Made by a program: the position numbers and the translations under genes
Source of the DNA: Spirillospora albida
GTDB lineage: Bacteria > Actinomycetota > Actinomycetes > Streptosporangiales > Streptosporangiaceae
DNA: 64,000 nucleotides
Assembly: GCF_000718255.1 (NCBI RefSeq)
Contig: NZ_JOFJ01000012.1
Location: 1 to 64,000, forward strand
Reading direction: 5' to 3'
In this document: positions 36,157-45,277 of the stretch, piece by piece
Position numbering within the stretch: the stretch's first letter is position 1
How the letters are laid out: every line of letters begins with the position of its first letter
The notes under the pieces: generated by a model
What the model saw: only the letters and a program-made list of their open reading frames with translations
Databases searched by the model: none
What the model was told of the DNA's origin: nothing

Positions 36157-37011
36157 ATGTCTGTCGCCCGTCGGATGTGGCACCAGCTCGAAGCCGTCCA
36201 CGCCCTGTTCTGGTACGCCCCCGAGACGTCCGCCGCAGCCGCCGCGCTCGGTTACAAGACCGACACCATGTGGCCGCACTACTTCGCGTGGCGGGCCGCT
36301 CCCCTCGGAGCCGCCGGCGTGGAGCGCGTCGCGTCGGCGTTCTACGTCTTCAGCCCCCGGCTGGTGGCCGAGCACATCCCGGCCGCCTGGGCGATCGCCT
36401 CGCCCGACCACGTCCTGGACGCCCGGCTGCGCGCCGTGGACGACGTGTACCGCCCCCTCCTCGAAGGCGACCCGACCGAGGCGGCCGCCCTGGCGCGGGA
36501 GGCCGCCGGGGCGGCGGACCTCGCGGGCCGCGCCCTCTCCGCCGCGAACGCCGAACTGCCCTGGCCGGACGAGCCCCACCTCGCCCTCTGGCACGCCCTC
36601 GGCATCCTCCGGGAGCACCGCGGCGACGGCCACTTCGCGGCGCTCCTCGCGGCCGGCCTCGACCCGGTCGAGGCGCTCGTCTCCTTCACCGCCATCGACG
36701 CCGCCTCCCGCAAGACCCTCTCCACCCGCGGCTGGACGGACGAGGAATGGGACGCCGCGCGGGAACGCCTCGTCTCCCGCGGCCTGCTGAACCCCGACGG
36801 CACCGCCACCGACGCCTGCCGCGACCTCCGCGACTCCGTCGAGCGCGTCACGGACGACCTGGCCCGGCGCCCGTGGGAGGCCCTGGGCGAGGTGAAGGCC
36901 GAACGCCTGGCCGAGCTGATCCGCCCCCTCCTGGTGAGGGTGCTGAAGACGGGCCACCTGCCGACGGAGAACGCCCTCGGCATCGGAAAGGTGCAAGCGC
37001 CGCCCCGCTGA
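36157..37011 (+). CDS. SCO6745 family protein
   Basis: 284 residues. The opening RRMWHQLEAVHALFWYAPE and the central blocks AWAIASPDHVLDARLRAVDD and WTDEEWDAARERLVSRGLL are typical of this Streptomyces-type family. The last third resembles a winged-helix domain, so it may bind nucleic acid or protein, but the function is not known. AAGGAG precedes the ATG. It follows the response regulator by 40 bases on the same strand and may be part of that transcript. Confidence 0.78.
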   Translation: MSVARRMWHQLEAVHALFWYAPETSAAAAALGYKTDTMWPHYFAWRAAPLGAAGVERVASAFYVFSPRLVAEHIPAAWAIASPDHVLDARLRAVDDVYRPLLEGDPTEAAALAREAAGAADLAGRALSAANAELPWPDEPHLALWHALGILREHRGDGHFAALLAAGLDPVEALVSFTAIDAASRKTLSTRGWTDEEWDAARERLVSRGLLNPDGTATDACRDLRDSVERVTDDLARRPWEALGEVKAERLAELIRPLLVRVLKTGHLPTENALGIGKVQAPPR

Positions 37012-37029
37012 TACCGGATACTCGACGGT

Positions 37030-37335
37030 ATGGCGCTCATCGTCTTCGTGACCCTGCCGGGCCTCGTCCTGCTGCTGACCGCCGTCGCCTTCGTCGACCA
37101 GCTGATGCTGCGCGCCGGACGCACCGGCGTCCTCCCGTGGCGCTCCGGCGCGCGCCAAGGCCAGGTGTCGGCGACCGGTTTCGAGCACCTGCACGCGTCC
37201 TTCTCCCCGGGCAAGGCCCACGAGCTGAAGGAACGCCACTCCGCGCTCCTCCAGCGCGACGACGAGGAGGACGGCGCGCCCCGCACGACCGTCGACCTGG
37301 ACGGCGGAAAGGCGACGATCAGGCCCCCGCGCTGA
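37030..37335 (+). CDS. DUF6191 domain protein
   Basis: 101 residues: an N-terminal membrane helix (IVFVTLPGLVLLLTAVAFVD), then a cytoplasmic stretch WRSGARQGQVSATGFEHLHA followed by SFSPGKAHELKERHSALLQR that is characteristic of DUF6191, and a short charged tail. Function unknown. It lies 18 bases after the SCO6745-type gene and its last 17 bases overlap the convergent ArsR-type regulator gene. Confidence 0.72.
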   Translation: MALIVFVTLPGLVLLLTAVAFVDQLMLRAGRTGVLPWRSGARQGQVSATGFEHLHASFSPGKAHELKERHSALLQRDDEEDGAPRTTVDLDGGKATIRPPR

Positions 37336-38311
37336 GCCCCCCGCCGCCGCGACGTGCCGCCACGAGGACGTCACCGGCCTCCGTCCGGTAGTACAGGACC
37401 GAACGGCCGGTACGGCGACGGTGGACCAGGCCCGCGTCGAACAGGACCCTGAGGTGGCGGCCCACCGAACCGAGGCCCTGACCGGTCACGGCGACCAGCT
37501 CCGTCGTGGTCATGGGACTGCCGAGAAGGACGAGAACACCCGCCCGCGCCGACCCGAGCAGCCGCCCAAGACCGTCCGGGAGCGGCGCCCTCCCCACCCC
37601 GGCGAGCGTCCCCGAGCAGGGATAGACAACGGCGTTCCGATCTGTGCTATCCCAGCAGAGCCAGCTCTGACACAGCGTCACGGGAACGAACATCAGCTGA
37701 GCCGCGGAGAGTTCGCGCGGGGGATGGTCGTGCGCGGTGATCTGCAGCCGCCCGTCCCCCAGCCACCGCATGCCAGGACGCATGCCGTCCAGCGCCGCCG
37801 CCCATCCCCCCTCGCTCAGCCTCGCGGTGCGAGCGACGATGTCGGCCTTGATGATCTCGCGGCGGCGCGGCCAGTCGGCGGCGACCGCCGTGTCCCAGAT
37901 CCATTGCAGCAGGTCGGCGGTGCGGTCAGCGAGATCATCACGGTGCAGTGCGGCGGGGAGCGGGACACCGAGCGACACGGTGAGATCGGCACGGGCGGTG
38001 TCCGAAGGCGTCCTGCGTATGCGGGACAGTTCCCGCGCGAAATCGGGTTCGTCCTCGCCGGTGGGGGTGGGCGTGAGGAAGGTGGCGTTCCACGTGCTGC
38101 CCAACGCCGCCCGGATCAGCAGGCCGGTGACGGGGTCGCCCGCGATGCGCGCTCCGTAGGCGGGCAGGTGGGCGTCGAGCCAGGCGCGCTCGCCGGGGTG
38201 CGCCGCCGTGGCGCGCTCCAGCGTCTTGAGGACCGCGATCACCTCGGCCAGGGGTGAGACGACGAAGCGTACGCGCGCGAGCGTGTCCGCGTTGACCTGC
38301 CACCACCCCAT
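37319..38311 (-). CDS. ArsR-type winged-helix transcriptional regulator
   Basis: 330 residues. A large N-terminal domain of about 250 residues (VNADTLARVRFVVSPLAEVI, GGWAAALDGMRPGMRWLGDG) is of the DUF5937-like type seen in actinobacterial ArsR regulators, followed by a C-terminal winged helix (MTTTELVAVTGQGLGSVGRH, DAGLVHRRRTGRSVLYYRT). ATG (MGWWQVNAD) with GGGAGG upstream. It diverges from an MFS transporter gene across a 59-base gap that contains a perfect inverted repeat, so it probably represses the transporter and itself. Confidence 0.85.
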   Translation of the reverse strand: MGWWQVNADTLARVRFVVSPLAEVIAVLKTLERATAAHPGERAWLDAHLPAYGARIAGDPVTGLLIRAALGSTWNATFLTPTPTGEDEPDFARELSRIRRTPSDTARADLTVSLGVPLPAALHRDDLADRTADLLQWIWDTAVAADWPRRREIIKADIVARTARLSEGGWAAALDGMRPGMRWLGDGRLQITAHDHPPRELSAAQLMFVPVTLCQSWLCWDSTDRNAVVYPCSGTLAGVGRAPLPDGLGRLLGSARAGVLVLLGSPMTTTELVAVTGQGLGSVGRHLRVLFDAGLVHRRRTGRSVLYYRTEAGDVLVAARRGGGGLSAGA

Positions 38312-38312
38312 C

Positions 38313-38332
38313 GTTTCGCCTCCCAGCGAAAC
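38313..38332. promoter_or_regulatory. Inverted-repeat operator between ArsR-type regulator and MFS genes
   Basis: GTTTCGC, 6 bases, GCGAAAC: a perfect 7-bp inverted repeat directly next to the regulator ATG. It overlaps the regulator's Shine-Dalgarno and the predicted start site of a minus-strand TACTGT -10 (38336-38331), which suits autorepression. The binding protein is inferred from position. Confidence 0.6.
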
Positions 38333-38370
38333 AGTACCCGCCTGCCCGCGCCCTCTCCGAGACTCCGCGG

Positions 38371-39540
38371 ATGCGCACATATCAGGGGCTCTTCCGGACG
38401 CCGGAGTTCACACCGCTTTTCCTCACGTCCGCCGGCCAGGTCGCGGCGCAGACGGTGAGCGGCCTGGCGCTGGCCGTGCTGGTCTACACGGCGACCGGCT
38501 CACCCCTGCTGTCGTCCCTGGCCATGTTCGGTCCCGCCCTTGCACACGTGCTCGGGGCGGCGACGCTGCTGTCGGCCGCCGACGGGCTGCCGCCGCGCAC
38601 CGCCCTGACGGTCCTCTCACTGGCCTTCGGGCTCGGCACCGCCGCGCTGGCCGTCCCCGGGCTGCCGCTGTGGGTGCTCTTCGGGGTCACGCTCGCGCTA
38701 GGCGCGGCCGGCGCCCTGGGCGGGGGCGTACGGTACGGGCTGCTCAACGAGATCGTCGCGCGGGACGGATACCTGCTCGGACGCTCCGTGCTGAACATCG
38801 CGTCCGGGGTGGTGCAGGTCTGCGGGTTCGCGGGCGGCGGGGTGCTCGTCGCCGTCCTGTCGCCGCGCGGCGCGCTGCTCACCGCGGCCGCGGCGCATCT
38901 CGCGTGCGCAGCCGTCGCTCGGCTCGGCCTGCGCGCACGGCCACCGCGCGCGGCGGGACGCCCCTCCGCGGCGGCGACCTGGCGCGGCAACGCGCGGCTC
39001 TGGTCGTGCCCCGCACGGCGTCGCGTCTACATGGCACTCTGGGTGCCGAACGGGCTGATCGTGGGTTGCGAATCCCTCTACGTTCCGTATTCGCCCCGGC
39101 ACGCGGGCCTGCTGTTCGCCTGCGGGGCGGCGGGCATGCTGGCCGGCGACATATGGGTCGGCCGTTTCGTCTCCCGGCGGTGGCGGGAGCGGCTCGCCCT
39201 CCCGCTGTGCCTGCTGCTGGCCCTGCCGTACCTGATCTTCGTTCTGAACCCCGCGCCCGCGGTGGCGATGGTGGCCGTCACGATCGCCACCGTCGGGTAC
39301 GCGTCCGGGCTCGTTCTGCAGGAACGGCTGATGGAGGCTACGCCGGACGAGTTGAGCGGGCACGCGCTCGGGCTCCACTCGTCCGGCATGCTCGCGGCTC
39401 AGGGCGGCGGCGCGGCGCTGGCGGGCGGCCTCGCCGAGGTCACCGCACCCTCGGCGGCGATCGCCGCCCTGGCGGCGGCGTCCGCGCTGGTCGCCCTGTC
39501 CATCCTGCGCGGAACGGGGGTCAGGCCTTCGGCTGGGTGA
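38371..39540 (+). CDS. MFS transporter
   Basis: 389 residues with about 10-12 membrane helices (LFRTPEFTPLFLTSAGQVAA, LLFACGAAGMLAGDIWVGRF, VAMVAVTIATVGYASGLVLQ). It belongs to the short MFS exporters often controlled by an adjacent ArsR regulator, suggesting efflux of a small toxic molecule; no substrate can be read. There is no Shine-Dalgarno; GAGACT lies 6 bases before the ATG, so the mRNA may be leaderless. The last 20 bases overlap the convergent VOC gene. Confidence 0.85.
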   Translation: MRTYQGLFRTPEFTPLFLTSAGQVAAQTVSGLALAVLVYTATGSPLLSSLAMFGPALAHVLGAATLLSAADGLPPRTALTVLSLAFGLGTAALAVPGLPLWVLFGVTLALGAAGALGGGVRYGLLNEIVARDGYLLGRSVLNIASGVVQVCGFAGGGVLVAVLSPRGALLTAAAAHLACAAVARLGLRARPPRAAGRPSAAATWRGNARLWSCPARRRVYMALWVPNGLIVGCESLYVPYSPRHAGLLFACGAAGMLAGDIWVGRFVSRRWRERLALPLCLLLALPYLIFVLNPAPAVAMVAVTIATVGYASGLVLQERLMEATPDELSGHALGLHSSGMLAAQGGGAALAGGLAEVTAPSAAIAALAAASALVALSILRGTGVRPSAG

Positions 39541-39931
39541 AGCGGATGCTGTTGCCGAAGGGGTCGCGGAGGCCGGCGTCGATGCCGTACGGCTGCTCGG
39601 TCGGCTCCTGGGTGAACTCGACGCCCTTGGCGAGGAGCGTCTCGTACGTCTTGCGGCAGTCGTCCGTGGAGAAGAAGAGGTGGCCGCCGGTCGCGCCCTT
39701 GGTCAGCAGCTCGCGGACCTGCTGCGCGGTCTCCTCCGACATCATCGGGCCGCCCGGCTTCTCCAGCAGGATCTCGCGGTCCGGGGCGTCGGGGACGTTG
39801 ACCGTCAGCCAGCGCATGAAGCCGAGGTCGATGTCGCTCTTGACCTCCAGGCCGAGCTTGCCGACGTAGAAGTCGAGGGCCTCGTCCTGGTCGAGGACGT
39901 AGATCTGCGAGTGCGTGATGGCGTTGAACAT
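39521..39931 (-). CDS. VOC (glyoxalase/bleomycin-resistance fold) family protein
   Basis: 136 residues with paired beta-alpha-beta-beta-beta units (SQIYVLDQDEALDFYVGKLG, REILLEKPGGPMM, HLFFSTDDCRKTYETLLAKG, DAGLRDPFGNSIRFTQP). His, Glu and Asp at the usual metal-ligand positions are only partly clear. Function could be isomerase, dioxygenase-like or binding. ATG (MFNAITHSQ) is 7 bases after TAGCGT with no Shine-Dalgarno, so it looks leaderless; a GTG three codons earlier is an alternative. It lies beside an AraC-type regulator on the same strand. Confidence 0.82.
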   Translation of the reverse strand: MFNAITHSQIYVLDQDEALDFYVGKLGLEVKSDIDLGFMRWLTVNVPDAPDREILLEKPGGPMMSEETAQQVRELLTKGATGGHLFFSTDDCRKTYETLLAKGVEFTQEPTEQPYGIDAGLRDPFGNSIRFTQPKA

Positions 39932-39938
39932 GTGGATC

Positions 39939-39944
39939 ACGCTA
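39939..39944 (-). promoter_or_regulatory. -10 element of a leaderless promoter (VOC gene)
   Basis: TAGCGT on the minus strand followed by exactly 7 bases and ATG; no Shine-Dalgarno. The same spacing occurs before the M48 gene. No good -35. Confidence 0.4.
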
Positions 39945-39990
39945 CCGAGGGCGGCGCCGGAAAACTTATCCGAAACTGCTCTGTCGGCGG

Positions 39991-40383
39991 TCAGCCCCGC
40001 GGGCGGGTCCACGCCATCGTGAAGCAGGTCGGCACGTGCTTGGCCGTCGCCTCCTTGCGGTACTCGCGCGGCGAGCGGCCGACGATGTCGCGGAAGGTGC
40101 GGCTGAAGGTGCCCGGGCTGCCGAAGCCGACCTCGAAGCAGATGTCGGTGATGCTGCGGTCGGTCTGCCGCAGCAGGTACATCGCCCGCTCCACCCGGCG
40201 GCGCTGGAGGTAGCGGTGCGGGGTCTCGCCGAACGTGGCGCGGAACGTGCGGGTGAAGTGAGCCTCGGACACGTGGGCGATGCGGGCCAGGGACGGGACG
40301 TCCAGGGGCTCGGCATAGGCGCGGTCCATCGCGTCCCGCGCGCGGAGCATGCGGCGGTTGGTGTCCTCGGTGGCGCGGCTCAC
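39991..40383 (-). CDS. AraC family transcriptional regulator
   Basis: 130 residues, essentially only the AraC DNA-binding domain with its two helix-turn-helix motifs (DVPSLARIAHVSEAHFTRTF, ITDICFEVGFGSPGTFSRTF) and no effector domain of usual size. Such short AraC proteins often sit next to VOC genes in actinomycetes and probably control them. GTG start. A perfect ATGACGTCAT palindrome lies about 95 bases upstream (about 40479-40488). Confidence 0.88.
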   Translation of the reverse strand: MSRATEDTNRRMLRARDAMDRAYAEPLDVPSLARIAHVSEAHFTRTFRATFGETPHRYLQRRRVERAMYLLRQTDRSITDICFEVGFGSPGTFSRTFRDIVGRSPREYRKEATAKHVPTCFTMAWTRPRG

Positions 40384-40505
40384 GACGCCATCTCACCATG
40401 TCCGGAGCGGTGCGGCGTCCTTGAAGGAAAGTTGGCGAAAGGACTACCGATGACGCTCCGTGCTGGATAACGTACTCCATGACGTCATCATCTTCCGGGA
40501 AAGCG

Positions 40506-40534
40506 GAACGCCCCCGGGCGGGCCGGGGGCGTTC
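40506..40534 (-). terminator. Hairpin terminator after clpX
   Basis: 11-bp stem GAACGCCCCCG/CGGGGGCGTTC with a 7-base loop, 9 bases beyond the clpX stop on the minus strand. Confidence 0.85.
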
Positions 40535-40543
40535 GTCCGTTCG

Positions 40544-41818
40544 TCAGGCCGACTTCTCGCGCGGTTCGCGCTTCGGGCGGTCGCGCGGGACGAGGGTCGG
40601 GTTCACGTGCTCCAGGACGGCCTCGCGGGTGATGACGACGCGGGCGACGTCATGGCGCGACGGGACCTCGTACATGACCGAGAGGAGGACCTCCTCCATG
40701 ATCGCGCGGAGGCCGCGGGCGCCGGTGCCGCGGAGGATGGCCTGGTCGGCGATCGCCTCGAGGGCGTCGTCGGTGAACTCCAGGTCGACGCCGTCCAGCT
40801 CGAACAGCCGGTGGTACTGGCGCACCAGGGCGTTCTTCGGCTCGGTCAGGATGTTGATCAGCGCCTGGCGGTCCAGGTTGTGGACCGACGTGATCACCGG
40901 GAGCCGGCCGATGAACTCGGGGATCATCCCGAACTTCAGCAGGTCCTCCGGCATCACGTCGCCGAGGACGGCGGAGGACTCCCCGAAGTCGGCCTTGGAG
41001 CGGATCTGGGCGCCGAAGCCCATCCCCTGCTTGCCGACCCGCGACTCGACGATCTTCTCCAGGCCGGCGAAGGCGCCGCCGCAGATGAACAGCACGTTCG
41101 TGGTGTCGATCTGGATGAACTCCTGGTGGGGGTGCTTGCGTCCGCCCTGCGGCGGGACGCTCGCGGTGGTGCCCTCCAGGATCTTCAGCAGGGCCTGCTG
41201 GACGCCCTCACCGGAGACGTCCCGGGTGATCGACGGGTTCTCGCTCTTGCGGGCGACCTTGTCGACCTCATCGATGTAGATGATCCCGGTCTCGGCCTTC
41301 TTGACGTCGTAGTCGGCCGCCTGGATCAGTTTCAGGAGGATGTTCTCGACATCCTCGCCGACGTATCCGGCCTCCGTCAGCGCCGTGGCGTCCGCGATCG
41401 CGAACGGGACGTTGAGGAGTTTGGCGAGCGTCTGCGCGAGCAGCGTCTTGCCGGATCCGGTCGGGCCGAGCAGCAGGATGTTCGACTTGCCGATCTCGAC
41501 CGGGTCGTCCCGGCCGGAATCACCCGACTGGATCCGCTTGTAGTGGTTGTACACGGCGACGGACAGGGCCTTCTTCGCCGTGTCCTGCCCGATGACGTAC
41601 GAGTCGAGGAACTCGTAGATCTCGCGCGGCTTGGGCAGGTTGTCCCACTTGAGGTCGGAGGTCTCGGACAGCTCCTCCTCGATGATCTCGTTGCAGAGAT
41701 CGATGCACTCGTCGCAGATGTACACGCCCGGACCCGCGATGAGCTTCTTGACCTGCTTCTGGCTCTTCCCGCAGAACGAGCACTTGAGCAGGTCACCACC
41801 GTCGCCGATGCGTGCCAC
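40544..41818 (-). CDS. clpX: ClpX ATPase subunit of Clp protease
   Basis: 424 residues. Unfolds tagged proteins and feeds them to ClpP. N-terminal C4 zinc-binding domain (CSFCGKSQ and CDECIDLC), Walker A GPTGSGKT (about 123), Walker [10 protein letters not shown], sensor and pore residues ([30 protein letters not shown]), and the IGF-type loop [12 protein letters not shown] start (VARIGDGGD) with AAGGAG upstream. It follows clpP2 by 178 bases. Confidence 0.97.
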   Translation of the reverse strand: MARIGDGGDLLKCSFCGKSQKQVKKLIAGPGVYICDECIDLCNEIIEEELSETSDLKWDNLPKPREIYEFLDSYVIGQDTAKKALSVAVYNHYKRIQSGDSGRDDPVEIGKSNILLLGPTGSGKTLLAQTLAKLLNVPFAIADATALTEAGYVGEDVENILLKLIQAADYDVKKAETGIIYIDEVDKVARKSENPSITRDVSGEGVQQALLKILEGTTASVPPQGGRKHPHQEFIQIDTTNVLFICGGAFAGLEKIVESRVGKQGMGFGAQIRSKADFGESSAVLGDVMPEDLLKFGMIPEFIGRLPVITSVHNLDRQALINILTEPKNALVRQYHRLFELDGVDLEFTDDALEAIADQAILRGTGARGLRAIMEEVLLSVMYEVPSRHDVARVVITREAVLEHVNPTLVPRDRPKREPREKSA

Positions 41819-41996
41819 CCAACTGTCTCCTTTTCGTGGGGCCGCCCGCCCTGAGAGGTTGCGGCGGGTTCTCGGTCTTGCGTCCCGAGGGCTCTCGACG
41901 TTGGACTCGACGTTACCGTCTCGTGTGGAGTCGGTGAGCCCCTCCGCCCGGAAGATCAACGACCGGGCTGGGGGACTCCCTCGTCCTCGTGCCGTC

Positions 41997-42692
41997 TCAG
42001 GACGACACTACCTCGGGTTTGCGCTTCCTGCTGACGAAGACGTCGTCGATGAGGCCGTACTCCTTGGCCTCGTCCGCCGTCAGGATCTTGTCCCGTTCGA
42101 TGTCCTTGCGGACCTCGTCGATGGTCTTCCCGCTGTGGCGGGCGAGAATGTCCTCAAGGAGCTCACGGATCCGCATGATCTCGCGGGCCTGGATCTCGAT
42201 GTCGCTGGACTGACCGTAGGTTCCCTCGGTCGCCGGCTGGTGGATCAGGATACGCGAGTTCGGCAGCGCGGCGCGCTTGCCCGGCGTACCCGCCGCGAGC
42301 AGCACCGCGGCGGCCGAGGCGGCCTGGCCGATGCAGACCGTCTGGATCTCCGGCTTGACGAACTGCATCGTGTCGTAGATCGCCGTCATGGCGGTGAACG
42401 AGCCGCCGGGCGAGTTGATGTAGATGCTGATGTCGCGGTCCGGGTCGATCGACTCCAGCGTGATCAGCTGGGCCATCACGTCGTTGGCGGACGCGTCGTC
42501 GATCTGGACGCCAAGGAAGATGATGCGCTCCTCGAAGAGCTTGTTGTACGGGTTCATCTCCTTGACCCCGTACGTGGTGCGCTCGACGAAGGACGGAATG
42601 ATGTAGCGGTCGTCCACCGGCCTCGGGGAACCGCCCGCCTGGACGCCCGGACGGATCAGGTCACCGAAGCCGGGTCGGATCAGGTCGCTCAC
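41997..42692 (-). CDS. clpP2: ATP-dependent Clp protease proteolytic subunit 2
   Basis: 231 residues. Serine peptidase of the ClpP1P2 barrel. Catalytic Ser in [15 protein letters not shown], His in [11 protein letters not shown] and Asp in KDIERDKIL. The first 16 residues carry a repeat, [15 protein letters not shown], likely part of a processed N-terminal propeptide. It starts 30 bases after the clpP1 stop, so the two are cotranscribed and the mixed barrel is expected as in mycobacteria and streptomycetes. Confidence 0.95.
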   Translation of the reverse strand: MSDLIRPGFGDLIRPGVQAGGSPRPVDDRYIIPSFVERTTYGVKEMNPYNKLFEERIIFLGVQIDDASANDVMAQLITLESIDPDRDISIYINSPGGSFTAMTAIYDTMQFVKPEIQTVCIGQAASAAAVLLAAGTPGKRAALPNSRILIHQPATEGTYGQSSDIEIQAREIMRIRELLEDILARHSGKTIDEVRKDIERDKILTADEAKEYGLIDDVFVSRKRKPEVVSS

Positions 42693-42722
42693 TGTTGTGC
42701 CTCCGGATATCTGATCAGGTCG

Positions 42723-43361
42723 TCAGGAGACGGGGCCCTCGGAGGGCACCTGGTTGGCGCTGAGGACCACGTGGTCCACGAAGCCGTAGTCCTTCGCCTC
42801 GTCGGCGGTGAACCAGCGGTCGCGGTCGGAGTCGGCCTCGATCTGGTCCAGCGGCTGGCCGGTGTGGAAGGCGATCTTCTCGGCCAGCGTCTTCTTGACG
42901 TAGAGCATCTGCTCGGCCTGGATCTTGATGTCGGAGGCCGTGCCGCCGATGCCGCCGGACGGCTGGTGCATCATGATCCGGGCGTGCGGCAGCGCGTACC
43001 GCTTGCCGGTCGTCCCGGCGCACAGCAGGAACTGCCCCATCGACGCGGCGAGGCCCATGCCCACCGTGACGATGTCGTTCGGCACGTACTGCATGATGTC
43101 GTAGATCGCCATGCCGGCCGTGACGGAGCCACCGGGCGAGTTGATGTAGAGCGTGATGTCGCGGCGCCCGTCCTGGGCGGACAGCAGCAGCAGCTGGCCG
43201 CAGATGCGGTTGGCGATGTCGTCGTCGACCTGCTGGCCGAGGAAGACGATCCGCTCGCGCAGCAGCCACTGGAACAGCTGGTCGCCGAGAGGCAGCTGGG
43301 GCGCCTCGGCGACCCGGCCCATGATCCGCGTCGGCTCGTCGAAAGTCGGAGGCATGCTCAC
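42723..43361 (-). CDS. clpP1: ATP-dependent Clp protease proteolytic subunit 1
   Basis: 212 residues. Catalytic Ser in [16 protein letters not shown], His in [13 protein letters not shown] and Asp in ADSDRDRWF. The start is taken as GTG (V-S-M-P-P) because GGAGGA lies 7 bases before it; the ATG two codons on is an alternative. Separated from tig by a strong terminator, with a likely promoter of its own containing a ClgR-like box. Confidence 0.95.
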   Translation of the reverse strand: MSMPPTFDEPTRIMGRVAEAPQLPLGDQLFQWLLRERIVFLGQQVDDDIANRICGQLLLLSAQDGRRDITLYINSPGGSVTAGMAIYDIMQYVPNDIVTVGMGLAASMGQFLLCAGTTGKRYALPHARIMMHQPSGGIGGTASDIKIQAEQMLYVKKTLAEKIAFHTGQPLDQIEADSDRDRWFTADEAKDYGFVDHVVLSANQVPSEGPVS

Positions 43362-43402
43362 CGGGTGTTCCTCCGGTCCTTTTGATCGGTTCGGATGATT
43401 GG

Positions 43403-43430
43403 ACAGTAACGCGCTCGGCGACCGGGTTAA
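43403..43430 (-). promoter_or_regulatory. clpP1 promoter with ClgR-like box
   Basis: On the minus strand TTAACC, 16 bases, TACTGT. Between the two hexamers lies CGCCGAGCGCG (43420-43410), which fits the CGC-N5-GCG core of ClgR boxes described for actinobacterial clp promoters. GC-rich DNA contains this core by chance fairly often, so the assignment rests on location. Confidence 0.45.
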
Positions 43431-43494
43431 GCCCAGGGGGGCGGCTTTTCGCCAGGGGCGTACCCGGGCATGACGAAGATCGTCCGAACGTGCG

Positions 43495-43526
43495 ACGCCC
43501 CGCACCCGGGAGGGGGTGCGGGGCGT
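43495..43526 (-). terminator. Hairpin terminator after tig
   Basis: 13-bp stem ACGCCCCGCACCC/GGGTGCGGGGCGT with a 6-base loop, 41 bases beyond the tig stop. It uncouples tig from clpP1. Confidence 0.88.
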
Positions 43527-43567
43527 GCCCGGTGTGCTGGATTCAGCCGCGAACGGTCGAGAATGTC

Positions 43568-45001
43568 CTACTTCTCGGTGTTCTCCGACTCGGCGGCCGG
43601 GGTCTCCTCGGCGCTCTCGGCGCTCTCGTCGGCGGCGTCCTGCGCCGCGCTCTCGTCGCCGGCCTCGACGGTCTCGCCGCCGAGCTCGCGCTGGACGGCC
43701 TTCACGTCGATCTCGTTGCCGGACTCGTCCTTCACCGTGACGTGCTCGACGATGAGGTTCAGCGCCTTGTTGCGCAGCACCTCGGAGACGATCGCGGGCA
43801 GCTGGTTGTTCTCGGTGAGGTACTGGGCGAGCTGCTGCGGCGCCACGCCCATCTGCATCGCCTGCGTGACGACGTACTCGCTGAGCTCCTCGTTCTCGAC
43901 GCCCAGCTCCTCCTGGACGGCGAGCTGGTCGAGGACGAACCCGCCCTTGACCGCGAGCCGGGCGGCGTCGGCGACCTCGGTCTCGAAGTCCTCCTCGGAC
44001 TTCTCCTCCTCCTCGAGGTAGGCCTCCTTGGTCATGCCCGCCATCATCAGCTGCTGCTCGAGCTGCTGGTGGCGGCGGGAGACCTCCTCCTCGACGACCT
44101 TGTCCGGCAGGGGGATGTCGACCTTCTCCAGGAGGGCCTCGAGCGCCTTGTCGCGGGCGTCCGACAGCTGCTGGAGCCGGACCTGGCGGCCGAGCCGCTC
44201 GCGGACGTCGCCGCGCAGCTCCTCGATCGTGTCGAACTCGCTGGCGAGCTGGGCGAACTCGTCGTCCAGCTCGGGCAGGTCCTTGACCTTGACGCTCTGC
44301 ACCGTGACGGTGATCTCGGCCTCCTCGCCGGCGTGCTCGCCGCCGGGCAGGGTGCCGGTGAAGGTCGCGGACTCGCCCGCGGACAGGCCGGTGACGGCCT
44401 CGTCCAGGCCCTCGATGGCCGACTTGCTGCCGACCTCGTAGGAGTAGCCGGACGTGGACGCGTCGGCCACCTCCTCGCCGTCGATCTTCGCGACGAGGTC
44501 GACGGTGGCGAAGTCGCCCTCCGCGGCGGCGCGGTCGGCCGTGGTCAGCGAGGCGAACCGCTCGCGCAGGTTTCCGAGGGCCTCGTCGATCTTCTCGTCG
44601 GTGACCTCGGCGTCCTCGACGACGACCTCGAGGCCGTCGTACTCGGGCACGTCGAACTTCGGCCGGATGTCGACCTCGGCGGTGAACGCGAACTGGTCGC
44701 CGTCCTCGAGCCTGGTCACCTCGACGTCCGGCTGGCCGAGAACGAAGATCTCGGTCTCTTCCACGGCGCGGCCGTACAGCTCCGGAAGCGCGTCGTTGAC
44801 CGCCTCCTGGAGGACCGCGCCCCGGCCGACGTACTTGTCGATCAGCGGGGCGGGGACCTTGCCGGGCCGGAAGCCCTTGATCCGCACCTGCTGCGAGATC
44901 TCCTTGTACGCCTTGTCGAGATTCGGCTTGAGCTCGTCGAACGGAACCTCGACGGTGAGCTTGACCCGCGTGGGGGTCAGCTCCTCGACATCGGTCTTCA
45001 C
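43568..45001 (-). CDS. tig: Trigger factor
   Basis: 477 residues. Ribosome-bound chaperone with peptidyl-prolyl isomerase activity. N-terminal ribosome-binding domain with the signature [19 protein letters not shown], the FKBP-type domain at about 160-245 ([34 protein letters not shown]), the helical C-domain, and an acidic Glu/Ala/Ser tail of about 50 residues usual in actinobacteria. GTG start ([13 protein letters not shown]) with AAGGAG upstream. First of the tig-clpP1-clpP2-clpX block. Confidence 0.96.
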   Translation of the reverse strand: MKTDVEELTPTRVKLTVEVPFDELKPNLDKAYKEISQQVRIKGFRPGKVPAPLIDKYVGRGAVLQEAVNDALPELYGRAVEETEIFVLGQPDVEVTRLEDGDQFAFTAEVDIRPKFDVPEYDGLEVVVEDAEVTDEKIDEALGNLRERFASLTTADRAAAEGDFATVDLVAKIDGEEVADASTSGYSYEVGSKSAIEGLDEAVTGLSAGESATFTGTLPGGEHAGEEAEITVTVQSVKVKDLPELDDEFAQLASEFDTIEELRGDVRERLGRQVRLQQLSDARDKALEALLEKVDIPLPDKVVEEEVSRRHQQLEQQLMMAGMTKEAYLEEEEKSEEDFETEVADAARLAVKGGFVLDQLAVQEELGVENEELSEYVVTQAMQMGVAPQQLAQYLTENNQLPAIVSEVLRNKALNLIVEHVTVKDESGNEIDVKAVQRELGGETVEAGDESAAQDAADESAESAEETPAAESENTEK

Positions 45002-45090
45002 TGGGGTAGGTCTCCTTGATCGGGCGCTGTCTCGGCCGCGGCGTTCGACGCGTGCTCAGCCAGTCAGTCTTCGGTGGGCGCGGGCATGCC

Positions 45091-45120
45091 GATATGCGGC
45101 CGCGCGCCTTCGCGCGTCAA
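45091..45120 (-). promoter_or_regulatory. Putative tig promoter
   Basis: On the minus strand TTGACG, 18 bases, CATATC. Predicted transcription would start about 80 bases before the tig GTG. Confidence 0.45.
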
Positions 45121-45240
45121 GTCTATGGGGTAGCGGCGGCGACTGCGGACATCGGAGGCCCGGTCGGTCCGGAAACCCGCCGCCGGACGGTGCGGAGCGG
45201 TCCATACCGGCGAGATGGTGTCAACCGCGCCACACGGGCA

Positions 45241-45269
45241 GTGACATATAGCACGCGAACCCCCATACT
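45241..45269 (+). promoter_or_regulatory. Promoter of the DMT-like membrane protein gene
   Basis: GTGACA, 17 bases, CATACT, with the ATG 8 bases after the -10. Both hexamers and the spacing fit a primary-sigma promoter, and the short distance suggests a leaderless or nearly leaderless mRNA. Confidence 0.55.
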
Positions 45270-45277
45270 CACTCGGG

